Shown: in pieces, positions 24,128 through 33,267 of the stretch
How the letters are laid out: each line of letters opens with the position of its first letter
How positions within the stretch are numbered: position 1 is the stretch's first letter
Source of the DNA: JAIQFF01 sp963725615
Lineage (GTDB): Bacteria > Acidobacteriota > Terriglobia > Terriglobales > Acidobacteriaceae
Direction of reading: 5' to 3'
NCBI GenBank assembly: GCA_963725615.1
Contig: CAVRZO010000001.1
Location: 1-64,000, forward strand
Length of the DNA stretch: 64,000 nt
Program-made: the position numbers and the translations under genes
Notes under the pieces: generated by a model
What the model was told of the DNA's origin: nothing
The model's input: only the letters and a program-made list of their open reading frames with translations
Databases searched by the model: none

Positions 24128-26302
24128 ATGAGATTTTCCAAACGGCTACTTTCTGGTTGCCGGCTTCCCATACTGGTTGGAACGCTATTGACCGTCCTAA
24201 GCGGCACTGGCCTGACACAAAACAAGTGTCAGTTAAAATCGCCCAGCGGGCGAATTAAGCATGTGATCTACGTGCAGTTCGACAACACCCATTTCCTCCG
24301 CGACAATCCGAACGTGCCTTCGGACCTGGAACAGATGCCTCACCTGCTCAACTTCATTAAAGACAATGGCACCCTATTGGCGAATGACCACACCGCCCTG
24401 ATCTCGCATACCGCCACCGGGATCCTGACCTCGCTCACGGGCGTTTACCCCGACCGTATGGGCCAGCCGGTATCGAACAGCTTCCGTTACTTCAAGACCG
24501 ACGGCACGACCCGGACCGGAGTCTCCTTCGCCTACTGGACGGCGCCGCTTTTTGATCCTGCGGGCAGCACCACCGACCTCACACCCGAAATGATCAACGA
24601 GAATGGCAAGATCGCTCCCGCTCCCTGGGTGCCGTTCACCCGGGCTGGGTGTGATTTTGGAGCGGTCGCGACCGCGAATACCATCCTCGAGAACACGGCG
24701 ATTGACATCCCGACCGTATTTGGCACGGGCTCACCCGAGGCGACTGAGGTGGCGGGTGACGGTGGCGCCGCGGGAACCCAATCATTCGCCGACTTCGTGG
24801 GCATCGGAGTTCACTGCGCAAAGAACTCAACTCTCTGCGCCTCCTCGACCCATGCGCGGCCCGACACTCTGACGGACGAGCCGGGTGGCTACAACGGCTT
24901 TAGTGGTCTGTTCGGCGCCGCGTATGTCAATCCGATCATCAAGCCCAGCGGTCCCATGACCGATCTCGACGGCAATGTGATCCAGGACGCCAACGGACAC
25001 GCCGGCTTCCCCGGCTTCGATGGCATGGAGGCCACAGTTTCTCTGGGATATGTTGCCCAGATGCAGGAGGCCGGTATCCCCATCACCTATGCATACGTTT
25101 CGGACGCGCATGACGGACACGGCACTTCCGGCAACATCCACTTCGCCTATGGTCCCGGCGAAGCCGGCTATACCCAGCAACTGCAGGCCTACGATCAGGC
25201 CTTCCAGAAGTTCTTCGATCGGCTCGCTCAGGATGGGATCACCAAGCGTAACACCCTGTTCGTCTTTACCGTGGACGAAGGCGATCATTTTGTAGGCGAT
25301 GCTCCGACTCCCGATGGCTGCGACGGCGTAAGCACACCCTGCGTCTACAATCGCGTCGGGGAAATCAATGCTGACCTGCGGCGCATGGTCTTCACGCAAT
25401 TCGGGGACGCCAGCGTTTTCTCAGTGCATTCCGATGATGCGCCGACGGTGTACGTCAACGGCACCGCCACTCAACCTCTCCGAGGCCAAACCGATCCCAT
25501 CGTTCGCAACCTGGAACGAGAAATGGCTGGGCTCAGCTGGCTAAACCCATACACCGGCGTGGTCGAAAACAACATCATGGTCGCGCAGGTAGACCATATC
25601 GGCATGAAGACGCTGCACATGGTCACAGCCGATCCCTTCCGCACGCCCACTTTCACTCCCTTTGCCGATCCCAACTGGTTCTTCTTTGCCACCGGCGGGA
25701 CGACGCCGACTCCGTGCGCGACCCCGGACGTGTGCGCATCCATTCCGGCGCGGACCAGTCAAAGCTTCGCCTGGAACCACGGTGACATTCAAAACGAGAT
25801 CGCCACGACCTGGGTGGGCTACGTCGGACAAGGTGTCGAAGATTCCGGTATCGACAGCAAAACCTGGTCCGATCACACCGATGTGCGCCCGACGATCCTG
25901 AACCTGGTCGGTTTGAAAGATGACTATGTCCACGATGGACGCGTCGTCTCCGAAGTTCTGGAAGACAGCGCGATTCCGTTCGCTGTGAGGATTAGTCCCG
26001 GCTTCACCGCGCTGGCTAAAACCTACAAGCAGCTGAACGCACCCTTTGGGCAGTTCGCCATGGCCACGCTCAAGGCATCCACCAAGGCGCTGGCATCGAA
26101 CGACCCGGGGGACGCAACCTACACCTCGATCGAAGGACAAATCCAGTCGCTCACCGCGCGGCGGGATGCCCTCGCAACCGAGATAAAAGGGGTGCTCGAT
26201 GGCGCCGAATTTAAAGGCCAGCCCTTCGGCGTCTTAAGAGCTCTCTTGCTAGTCGTTCGAGCAGATGTATTGCTGCAACAAGCGAGCCTCCTGCCTCACT
26301 AG
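24128..26302 (+). CDS. Exported alkaline-phosphatase-superfamily protein
   Basis: 724 aa. Signal peptide residues 1-30. The alkaline-phosphatase-like fold is shown by VIYVQFDNTHFLRDNP at the start, ALISHTATGILTSLTGVYPDR (nucleophile region), and metal-binding motifs FTVDEGDHF (Asp/His) and SDHTDVRPTIL near the end. Substrate unknown: probably a phosphoester or phosphonate-like compound in the periplasm. GGAGG is 6 bases upstream of the ATG. It lies between two copies of the S41 gene's 3' end, which suggests that it arrived or was rearranged there. Confidence 0.75.
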   Translation: MRFSKRLLSGCRLPILVGTLLTVLSGTGLTQNKCQLKSPSGRIKHVIYVQFDNTHFLRDNPNVPSDLEQMPHLLNFIKDNGTLLANDHTALISHTATGILTSLTGVYPDRMGQPVSNSFRYFKTDGTTRTGVSFAYWTAPLFDPAGSTTDLTPEMINENGKIAPAPWVPFTRAGCDFGAVATANTILENTAIDIPTVFGTGSPEATEVAGDGGAAGTQSFADFVGIGVHCAKNSTLCASSTHARPDTLTDEPGGYNGFSGLFGAAYVNPIIKPSGPMTDLDGNVIQDANGHAGFPGFDGMEATVSLGYVAQMQEAGIPITYAYVSDAHDGHGTSGNIHFAYGPGEAGYTQQLQAYDQAFQKFFDRLAQDGITKRNTLFVFTVDEGDHFVGDAPTPDGCDGVSTPCVYNRVGEINADLRRMVFTQFGDASVFSVHSDDAPTVYVNGTATQPLRGQTDPIVRNLEREMAGLSWLNPYTGVVENNIMVAQVDHIGMKTLHMVTADPFRTPTFTPFADPNWFFFATGGTTPTPCATPDVCASIPARTSQSFAWNHGDIQNEIATTWVGYVGQGVEDSGIDSKTWSDHTDVRPTILNLVGLKDDYVHDGRVVSEVLEDSAIPFAVRISPGFTALAKTYKQLNAPFGQFAMATLKASTKALASNDPGDATYTSIEGQIQSLTARRDALATEIKGVLDGAEFKGQPFGVLRALLLVVRADVLLQQASLLPH

Positions 26303-26309
26303 AACGCAG

Positions 26310-26375
26310 GCAGCCTCCGCCTCAGGACGAACAGCTGCACAAGGCGATTCATGTTGAAGAACAACACAAGTTAGT
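26310..26375 (+). repeat. Direct repeat, copy 2 (detached S41 3' end)
   Basis: Non-coding copy of the S41 gene tail directly after the phosphatase stop codon; about 90% identical to 23833-23900 by eye, with a 1-3 bp indel that breaks the original frame. Confidence 0.85.
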
Positions 26376-26407
26376 TTGCTGGTCGGTAGGCTTGGTCGTC
26401 AGGCTAT

Positions 26408-26437
26408 AATCGCGCGCCCTATGGCGCGCGATTTTTT
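26408..26437 (+). terminator. Rho-independent terminator
   Basis: AATCGCGCGCC / GGCGCGCGATT, an 11-bp perfect stem with a CTAT loop, followed by a run of six T. Placed to end transcription of the phosphatase gene. It is the counterpart of the hairpin at 23932-23956. Confidence 0.85.
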
Positions 26438-26684
26438 GTTTGATTGGAAAGGAGTGTCTGCCTATCACTTTGACGTCATTCCGAGCAGCCCGCATCGGAC
26501 TGAACTTGTCCTACGACCTGAATTCAACGGTGTCTCGCCTATTGAATACAAACCTTTTACACGCGATGCATTCTCTTTGAGTAAGGTGTAGCGTCAACAA
26601 GTCAAGATGTATTAAGAAAAACTTGAAATTCTTTACACAACGCAAATTAGGGGTTCCCCTGCTTTAGACAACTGAAAACCTCGC

Positions 26685-27794
26685 ATGAAACCCTTTGCAG
26701 CAGAGCGACTTGCGCTAACCATGATCGATTGGCCGTCCTTGGTGCCGCTCATAGGCCAAGCGAATCGAGCGCTGGCCCTATATGACGGAATTCTATATGG
26801 AGTTCCGAATCCTGAGGTCCTTCTCTCCCCCTTAACCACGCAAGAAGCGGTCCTTTCGTCTCGCATGGAAGGAACCCAAGCAACCCTTGGGGAGGTCTTG
26901 AAGTTCGAAGCTGGTGCCGAACTAGTTGAAGAATCCAAACGACAAGATATTCAGGAGATCATCAACTATCGCCGAGCATTGCAGACTGCCGAAGCGGAGC
27001 TGAAGAAACGCCCATTTAACCTCAATCTTTTGCTCCAACTGCACGGCATCTTGCTTGATAGTGTACGTGGGAGAAACAAGGCACGAAGGCAATTTCGTTC
27101 CGAACAGAACTGGATCGGTCCCCCCGGTTCGACAATTGACAACGCCCGTTTTGTTCCGCCTGCGCCTTTATATGTTAGAGATCATCTGGATAACTGGGAA
27201 AAGTACTATCACGGTGAGGAGCGAGACCCTCTCGTACAGCTGGCTATTGTGCATGCGCAGTTTGAGATCATCCACCCTCTCTTGGATGGTAACGGGCGTT
27301 TGGGCCGAATTTTGGTTCCCTTATTTCTGCATGAGAAACAACTTCTCTCCAGACCGATGTTCTACATCTCCAGCTATCTGGAAGCTCATCGGGACCTGTA
27401 TGTCGAAAGGCTCCGCGGTTTGGGGCAACCGAAAAGCTGGAATCGCTGGATAGAGCTCTTTCTTCTTGCAGTAATCGAACAAGCGAGGGCCAACGCGGCC
27501 ACAGCACGCGCCATAATTGAGCTTTACGAGCGAATGAAAATCAAACTGATTGAACTGACGCATTCACAATACGCTGTTCCTCTCCTGGATCGCCTATTTG
27601 ACCAGCCCATTTTCCGAAGTAGCCACCTGACGCAACACAAGCAGATGCCAAGCGTTCCTACGGTGATGCAAATGCTTAGGAGATTGCACAAGGCCGGCGT
27701 TCTGAAGACAGTTCGAAAGAGCAGTGGGCGGCGTGCAGAAATATTTGCATTTGTGGAACTGTTGAACTTGTGCGAGGGGGACAAGATAATCTAA
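26685..27794 (+). CDS. Fic-domain protein (class II, self-inhibited AMPylase)
   Basis: 369 aa, cytoplasmic. The Fic motif HPLLDGNGRLGR (about residues 199-210) has the catalytic His and the nucleotide-binding DGNGR. An N-terminal inhibitory helix SSRMEG (about 58-63; S-x-x-x-E-G) marks it as class II. An N-terminal Fic_N-type region precedes and a C-terminal winged-helix-like part follows (VPTVMQMLRRLHKAGVLKTV), as in the common long form. It would transfer AMP from ATP to a target protein, but no toxin/antitoxin partner is adjacent. Its sequence is more AT-rich than the neighbours, which suggests horizontal transfer. Confidence 0.9.
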   Translation: MKPFAAERLALTMIDWPSLVPLIGQANRALALYDGILYGVPNPEVLLSPLTTQEAVLSSRMEGTQATLGEVLKFEAGAELVEESKRQDIQEIINYRRALQTAEAELKKRPFNLNLLLQLHGILLDSVRGRNKARRQFRSEQNWIGPPGSTIDNARFVPPAPLYVRDHLDNWEKYYHGEERDPLVQLAIVHAQFEIIHPLLDGNGRLGRILVPLFLHEKQLLSRPMFYISSYLEAHRDLYVERLRGLGQPKSWNRWIELFLLAVIEQARANAATARAIIELYERMKIKLIELTHSQYAVPLLDRLFDQPIFRSSHLTQHKQMPSVPTVMQMLRRLHKAGVLKTVRKSSGRRAEIFAFVELLNLCEGDKII

Positions 27795-27840
27795 GACCAA
27801 CCGGTTCGCCCCCGACCTCCCATGAAAAAAATCAAGAAAG

Positions 27841-27875
27841 GCCCCACTTCTCGCGAAGAACCCGAGAAATGGGGC
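27841..27875 (-). terminator. Terminator hairpin between fic and the phosphatase
   Basis: GCCCCA-TTCTCG pairs with CGAGAA-TGGGGC around one mismatch. On the minus strand it is followed by CTTTCTTGATTTTTTT, so it ends the minus-strand phosphatase transcript; it may act for fic as well. Confidence 0.75.
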
Positions 27876-27901
27876 ACCCTTGTACTTCTAACCTTCGGGC
27901 T

Positions 27902-29878
27902 TTAGTGGCAGGGGTTGAAGAAGTGGAAGGGATTGGGTTTCACAAAGCAGGCTTCGTCAAAATAGAGCCTCGATCCCACTCTTTGGAATTCGAGGGCCGT
28001 GCTCTGTCCCGACGCTGCTCTTGGAGAGATGAAGGCTTGCTTCTCGAAGAAGACGGCAAAGGGCCCGCCTTTGAGCGCTTCGTCAATGACTCGTCCCTTC
28101 AGGTCGCCGTTGCTGGAGAGCGGGAAGCCGAGGATCTGCGCCAGCGTGGGAACGATATCCGCGTTGCCAACCGGCGAGATGTCAACAAAATGGCTCTTGA
28201 AGTCAGGGCCGATGGCCGCCATGTTGTTGAACGTGTTGTCGCGTCCCAGGCTGCCGTGCATGCCTTGACCTTGCTGCAGACCCGAGTCCGCGATCTGCAC
28301 TGCGGTCTGCAGTGGATTGTTCGGATCGGTGGCGAAGGTTTTGAAAGCCAGCGCTATGGTTGGCGTCGGCAGACCCGTGTTGCCGACCAGGTTGATGGAG
28401 CTGAGTGGCAGTGTGCCCGGAAGGCGGCCGAAGCTGTCGTCCAGGAATATGCCGCCCACATAATCCTGTTTCGACAAGAACTCCACGATCTTTCTTGCGG
28501 TATTGAAGTCGTGGTCCGGAACATAAATAAGGTCGGAACCGCCGTTGGCCGCGACAATCACCTTCGCATCCGTGTTGTCCAGAATGGCTCCCGAGCCGCC
28601 GATCAGCGCATCTCCATTGGCTGGATGCTGGCGGACCGTGGTGGTCTGTTGGGGAATGGTGGGATCGATCGGCTCATAAACGCCAGTCGCCCCGGCAGGA
28701 GTACTGTCCGGATCAAAGATCGGAAGGTTCAAGGCGTGGGCCAGATCAATGGCCACGAAACCGACGGGCAAAAACCCCGTGTTGACTTCCTGACGGCCAG
28801 TTGTGTCCTTGTAAATGAAGCTGGCGGCATAGCTGGAAGTTGAAGTTCCGTCCGGAGCTACATCATGCTTGCTGATGGTGGCAAAGCCATGGTCCGCGGT
28901 CACGAATATGTCCGTATTCGCGGCAAGATCGGGATTGCTGTTGATGTAGTCGAGAATTTGCTTCAAGTTGTTGTCCGCATTGTGGACCCCAGCCTTGGAG
29001 GTTGGCCCGTTGATGCCCGGAACCAGGGTATTCAAACTGTCTCCCTGGTTATGTTGAGTACCATCGGGATCGCGCGACCAGTAGACCAGAACGAACGGGC
29101 TGCCGTTCGCCTTAAAGGCCGGCAGGACGGCTTTCGTGGTGGCGTCGGCAAAATACTGTTGCTGGGTCGCGTTCGGGACCAGCGTGCCCGGAGTGGTGTT
29201 GTTGCCCGAGGGCTGCACCCGCAACGGAGTGACGGTGGGCAACCCCGCGTTGGTCAGAGCAGTGATCACGCTGGCGGGCAGCGGTATTCCACTCGTGGTT
29301 CCAGTCGCGTCGTCAATGAAAACCGTGACCGGGGTCGGAAAGGCCTGACCCACCGGGTTGATTTGAGTGACGTCCTGGATGGCCACGGGGCCAACTTTTC
29401 CGATCGAAGCCGTGTTATAGCCGTGGGCGCGGGCCACCGACAGCAGCGTCTCCTCACTCAGGTAGTTGCCGTTGTAGTGATCATCGAGGTCCGCCAGGAT
29501 GGGGTTATTTTCGATGAAGGGCGTGTTCGTCCCCGGAGTGCGGCCAAAGTTGCCGGTGTTGAAGATGGGATATCCCGAATAAATCGTATTGCTGAAGTCG
29601 CCGGTGTCGCCGAGATAGTGGCCGGTGGCGATGGCAGAACCATTCGGGGTGGTGAAAGTCGGAAACAGTGCATGGCTGTTTACGAAATTGACGCCCTGAT
29701 TGCGCACACTCAAGAGAGTGGGGGCGTCGGTGGAGCTTACCGAGCCGGGCCGCAGGCCGTCAGCAATGAAGATAATCGCGTTCCGATGTTTTTTGGGGTG
29801 GGAAGATTCGGCGTAGGAAAGCGAAAGGGCGAGAAGCAGGACCGCGCCTGCTAAAACGATTCTTACAGCTTTTTGCAT
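27902..29878 (-). CDS. Exported type I phosphodiesterase/nucleotide pyrophosphatase family protein
   Basis: 658 aa. Signal peptide residues 1-24. The N-terminal metal site reads NAIIFIADGLRPGSV, followed by the nucleophile region FPTFTTPNGSAIATGHY (Thr/Ser nucleophile), and the second metal site VTADHGFATISKHD. C-terminal GNADIVPTLAQILGFPL is the typical closing motif. It probably cleaves a phosphodiester outside the cytoplasm. It belongs to a different subfamily from the phosphatase-like protein at 24128, so the two are not recent duplicates. Confidence 0.8.
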   Translation of the reverse strand: MQKAVRIVLAGAVLLLALSLSYAESSHPKKHRNAIIFIADGLRPGSVSSTDAPTLLSVRNQGVNFVNSHALFPTFTTPNGSAIATGHYLGDTGDFSNTIYSGYPIFNTGNFGRTPGTNTPFIENNPILADLDDHYNGNYLSEETLLSVARAHGYNTASIGKVGPVAIQDVTQINPVGQAFPTPVTVFIDDATGTTSGIPLPASVITALTNAGLPTVTPLRVQPSGNNTTPGTLVPNATQQQYFADATTKAVLPAFKANGSPFVLVYWSRDPDGTQHNQGDSLNTLVPGINGPTSKAGVHNADNNLKQILDYINSNPDLAANTDIFVTADHGFATISKHDVAPDGTSTSSYAASFIYKDTTGRQEVNTGFLPVGFVAIDLAHALNLPIFDPDSTPAGATGVYEPIDPTIPQQTTTVRQHPANGDALIGGSGAILDNTDAKVIVAANGGSDLIYVPDHDFNTARKIVEFLSKQDYVGGIFLDDSFGRLPGTLPLSSINLVGNTGLPTPTIALAFKTFATDPNNPLQTAVQIADSGLQQGQGMHGSLGRDNTFNNMAAIGPDFKSHFVDISPVGNADIVPTLAQILGFPLSSNGDLKGRVIDEALKGGPFAVFFEKQAFISPRAASGQSTALEFQRVGSRLYFDEACFVKPNPFHFFNPCH

Positions 29879-30249
29879 GGAAATTCTCCTGTGAGCCAGA
29901 CCCTAGCAGCCTCAGGTGAAGCGAGGGTTACAAAAGGATTAAAGGAGTTTGAATTTCAGGCCCCGAGTGATTCCGTAAGCAAACTTCTCCTGACCTTCGG
30001 GGGTGCCCCGTCCAAACTCTGCTTGGGCGGGGTTGTTGATTCTCATTCACTTAGACTTGGTCCCATTGTTGGAGGAAAATCAAGCAATGGAATTTTCCAC
30101 AGTGGCGTTGCGCCCCGCGCGAAAATCCCCGCCCAAGCAGAGCTTGGACGGGGCACCCTCGAAAGTCACGGACAATTCCATCGTGGCATCCGTTTGACCC
30201 GCCCTGCACCCTCCAATAAACTGAAAACATTCCACATCGAACCTAACCT
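29879..30249. other. Interval with a long inverted repeat, upstream of thrS
   Basis: Besides the element at 30001-30158 no gene is seen. A thrS operator or T-box leader was looked for and not recognised. Confidence 0.5.
30001..30158. repeat. Inverted-repeat element with 32-bp arms
   Basis: Arms 30001-30032 and 30127-30158 match at 31 of 32 positions as reverse complements; the arm carries its own small palindrome CCAAGC-AGA-GCTTGG. The 94-bp centre is unrelated sequence. It looks like two REP-like units in inverted orientation or a small MITE. Confidence 0.85.
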
Positions 30250-32196
30250 ATGGCAGACAGCATCCACGTCAAGCTTCCCGACGGGTCCGTGAAAGACGTT
30301 CCCAAGGGGACGAGCGCACTCGACATCGCCAAATCAATCGGCCAACGACTGGCCGATGCCACGCTAGTTGCCAAGACCAACGGCGATCTCATCGACGTCA
30401 CCAAGCCGCTGGAAAAAGACACCGACCTACGGCTGCTGACCGATCGCGATCCCGAGGCGCTCGAGGTTTACAGGCATTCGTCCGCTCACTTGCTGGCGGC
30501 AGCGGTGCTCGAATTATTTCCCGAGACCAAGCTCGGCCACGGGCCGCCGACCGACACTGGCTTCTTCTACGATTTCTATCGTCCTACTCCGTTTACGCCG
30601 GAGGATTTGCAGAAGATTGAAAAGAAGATGCAGGAACTGGTGCAGCAGGACCTTCCTTACGCGCGCGAGTTTCTGCCGCGCAACGAAGGCCTGGCGAAGT
30701 TCAAGGGCGAAGGCGACTTCATGAAGTGCCACTTCATCGAACAGTTCACCAAGCCCGATGAAAAGATTTCGATTTACAAGACCGGCAAGTTTCTGGATTT
30801 CTGCCGCGGCCCGCACATCCCTTCGACCGGCAAGATCAAAGCGTTCAAGCTGCTGAACATTGCCGGCGCCTACTGGCTGGGCGACGAGAAGAATCCGCAG
30901 CTGCAGCGCATTTACGGGACGTCGTTTTTTTCGAAGAAAGACCTCGACGATTTTCTGAACAAGCAGGAAGAGGCCAAGAAGCGCGACCATCGCGTGCTCG
31001 GGCAACAGCTTGATCTGTTTTCCATCCAGGAACTGGCGGGACCGGGACTGATTTTCTGGCATCCCAAGGGCGGAATCATCCGCAAGGAGATGGAAGACTG
31101 GATGCGCTCCGAGTACCTGAAGCGCGGCTACTCGCTGGTGTACACGCCGCACGTGGCGCGGCGGCAGTTGTGGCAGACCTCGGGCCACGAAGGCTACTAC
31201 GCGCAGAACATGTTCGACGTCATGGAGCTCGACGATGCCGAATACCGCATGAAGCCAATGAACTGCCCGTTCCACATTCTGATTTATAAGGACTCGCTGA
31301 AATCGTATCGCGACCTGCCGGTGCGTCTGGGCGAGCTGGGCACGGTGTATCGCTACGAGCGGTCGGGCGTGATGCACGGCCTGCTGCGGGTGCGCGGCTT
31401 CACCCAGGACGATGCCCACATTTTCTGCACGCCGGAGCAGATTGAAAAAGAGATCGCCGATTGCGTCGAGTTTGCCCGCGATGTGCTCAAGGATTTCGGC
31501 TTCGATAAATTCCAGACCGAGCTTTCCACCTGGAACCCGGCCGATCGTAGAAATTTCGTGGGCAGCGACGAGCAATGGAACAGCGCCACCAGTTCGCTGG
31601 AGAAAGTTCTTAAGCAACTCAACATCGAATACACGACCATCCCCGGCGAAGCGGCGTTCTACGGGCCGAAGATTGACATCAAGCTGGTGGACGCCATCGG
31701 GCGCCTGTGGCAACTTTCAACGGTGCAGTTTGATTTCAATCTGCCGCAGCGCTTCGGCCTCGAATACGTCGCCGAAGACGGATCGCGCAAGCAGCCGGTG
31801 ATGGTACACCGGGCGTTGTACGGATCAGTCGAGCGCTTCTTCGGCGTGCTCATCGAGCACTATGCCGGAGCATTCCCCGTCTGGCTCTCGCCGGTGCAGG
31901 CGGTGATGATTCCGATTTCCGAGCGCCACGCGGAATACGCAAACAAAGTCGCGTCAGACCTGAAAGAAGTTGGCGTGCGCGTGCATGTCGACTCCCGCAA
32001 TGAAAAGATGAACGCCAAGATTCGCGAGCATGCCATGCAGAAGGTTCCATTCCTTCTGGTGGTGGGCGATAAAGAAGCCGAGGCCGGCAAAGTAAACGTC
32101 CGCACTCGCGGCAAAGAGAAGACGGAAGATATGCCGGCGGCCGAGTTCGTGGAGAAGATCAGGAAGCTGATCGTCGAGAAAAGCGCCAGCCTGTAG
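30250..32196 (+). CDS. thrS: Threonyl-tRNA synthetase
   Basis: 648 aa, normal length. TGS domain (residues 1-65), editing domain with HSSAH (about 76-80), class II catalytic core with zinc ligands in MNCPFH and motif 2 around YRYERSG, followed by the C-terminal anticodon-binding domain (QAVMIPISERHAEYA). Charges tRNA-Thr. Intact, single gene. A REP-like unit begins 22 bp after its stop. Confidence 0.98.
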   Translation: MADSIHVKLPDGSVKDVPKGTSALDIAKSIGQRLADATLVAKTNGDLIDVTKPLEKDTDLRLLTDRDPEALEVYRHSSAHLLAAAVLELFPETKLGHGPPTDTGFFYDFYRPTPFTPEDLQKIEKKMQELVQQDLPYAREFLPRNEGLAKFKGEGDFMKCHFIEQFTKPDEKISIYKTGKFLDFCRGPHIPSTGKIKAFKLLNIAGAYWLGDEKNPQLQRIYGTSFFSKKDLDDFLNKQEEAKKRDHRVLGQQLDLFSIQELAGPGLIFWHPKGGIIRKEMEDWMRSEYLKRGYSLVYTPHVARRQLWQTSGHEGYYAQNMFDVMELDDAEYRMKPMNCPFHILIYKDSLKSYRDLPVRLGELGTVYRYERSGVMHGLLRVRGFTQDDAHIFCTPEQIEKEIADCVEFARDVLKDFGFDKFQTELSTWNPADRRNFVGSDEQWNSATSSLEKVLKQLNIEYTTIPGEAAFYGPKIDIKLVDAIGRLWQLSTVQFDFNLPQRFGLEYVAEDGSRKQPVMVHRALYGSVERFFGVLIEHYAGAFPVWLSPVQAVMIPISERHAEYANKVASDLKEVGVRVHVDSRNEKMNAKIREHAMQKVPFLLVVGDKEAEAGKVNVRTRGKEKTEDMPAAEFVEKIRKLIVEKSASL

Positions 32197-32217
32197 GTAC
32201 TTCCGAATCGGCACGGC

Positions 32218-32263
32218 CACGTAGGGGCAGGTGTCCCACCTGCCCGGCCCGACGAAGTCGGGC
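32218..32263. repeat. REP-like unit, left of the RAYT remnant
   Basis: CACGTAGGGGCAGGTGTCC then CCACCTGCCC, then CCCGAC-GAA-GTCGGG hairpin. It is the inverted counterpart of the unit at 32747-32793 on the other side of the transposase remnant. Confidence 0.85.
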
Positions 32264-32276
32264 TTAGAATTACCTC

Positions 32277-32736
32277 GTGCCGCAACCCTTCTACCGACGC
32301 AACCTGCCGCATCTCCAACGCGACTGCAAACCACATTTCCTGACATTTTGCACTTACCAAAATTTGACCTTGCCTGATTGGACCCGGACCGTCGTCATGG
32401 ATACCTGCATGCGCGCGAACTCATGGACAATCGACCTCCGCGCAATTGTGGTGATGCCGGATCATGTCCACATGATCTTTACCCCGTTGGTAGAGATCGA
32501 GAAATCCGAGGTATTTTCACTCGCCCCGCATTACGAAAGCTATCAAGGGCACTTCGGCGCATTTGTCAGCCGACGTCTAGGAAGACCCGGGCGGGTCTGG
32601 CAAACAGAGTCGTTCGATCGCGTCTTGCGTGTTTCGGAGAGGCTTGACGAGAAGGTTCGCTTACATCTTGGATAGTCCGGTGCGGAAGAAATTGGTGTCT
32701 TCTCCAGGCGGAATATCGCTGGCTGTGGATCACACC
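32277..32736 (+). pseudogene. REP-associated tyrosine transposase (RAYT), decayed
   Basis: Reading frames joined across at least four frameshifts give the TnpA_REP pattern: RRNLPHLQRD, LTFCTYQN and VVMPDHVHMIFTPL (HUH motif) in frame 1; RITKAIKGTSAHL in frame 2 (from 32527); RRLGRPGRVWQTESFDRVLR back in frame 1; FAYILDSPVRKKLV in frame 2 (from 32656); EYRWLWI in frame 3 (from 32711). The GTG at 32277 is the likely original start. The active enzyme is a single-strand transposase of the Y1 group that moves REP hairpins. Here it lies 13 bp after one REP-like unit and 10 bp before an inverted one. Confidence 0.85.
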
Positions 32737-32746
32737 AACACCGGAG

Positions 32747-32793
32747 CCGAGCTTCGCTCGGCTGGGCAGGTGAGGACACCTGCCCCTACGTGG
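32747..32793. repeat. REP-like unit, right of the RAYT remnant
   Basis: GCCGAGC-TTC-GCTCGGC hairpin, then GGCAGGTG-AGGA-CACCTGCC hairpin and CCCTACGTGG. It ends 6 bp before the start codon of the metallophosphoesterase gene. Confidence 0.85.
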
Positions 32794-32799
32794 GCGGTG

Positions 32800-33267
32800 G
32801 TGACTATCGGTGTTATCTCTGATACTCACGGACTGCTTCGCCCTGAGGCTCTCGCCGCGCTGCGCGGATCTGACTACATCATTCATGCCGGCGACATCGG
32901 CGATCCCGCTATTCTCACACAGCTCGGCAAGCTTGCCCCAGTGACAGCGATCCGCGGCAACGTGGATCGGGAAGCCTGGGCCAGAAAGATTCCGGCCACC
33001 GACGTGCTTGAAGTCCACGGCGTGACTCTCTACGTTCTGCACAACCTGAACGAATTGGATTTGAAACCTGAAGCTGCGGGATTTTCAGTAGTCGTCTACG
33101 GGCACAGCCATGTGGCCAGGCAGGAAATGAAAAATGGAGTGCTTTACTTCAATCCCGGTAGCGCGGGACCGAGGAGGTTTCGGCTGGCGGTGACCGTCGG
33201 GCGGCTATCGTCAAAGGACGGCAAGGTTTTCACGGAGATCGTCGAGATTGTGCCGGGATCTGACTAG
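32800..33267 (+). CDS. YfcE/MJ0936-type metallophosphoesterase
   Basis: 155 aa from the GTG at 32800 (VTIGVISDTHG), which gives the family's normal N-terminus. Metal-binding motifs of calcineurin-like phosphodiesterases are complete: GVISDTHG, HAGDIGD, RGNVD, and GHSHV. Cytoplasmic, probably a phosphodiesterase. The frame stays open upstream to 32629 through the REP unit and the RAYT tail, so a chimeric longer protein is possible but has no homologous N-terminus. No ribosome-binding site can be seen before the GTG because the REP unit abuts it. Confidence 0.82.
   Translation: MTIGVISDTHGLLRPEALAALRGSDYIIHAGDIGDPAILTQLGKLAPVTAIRGNVDREAWARKIPATDVLEVHGVTLYVLHNLNELDLKPEAAGFSVVVYGHSHVARQEMKNGVLYFNPGSAGPRRFRLAVTVGRLSSKDGKVFTEIVEIVPGSD

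Noticed and set aside
26376..26591. Short frame between the terminator and fic
   Set aside because: It overlaps the detached S41 tail and terminator, lacks a ribosome-binding site, and shows no recognisable content.
29879..30249. T-box or operator leader for thrS
   Set aside because: No T-box core sequence (TGGNACC-type) or thrS-operator-like tRNA mimic was seen; the palindromes belong to the 30001-30158 repeat.
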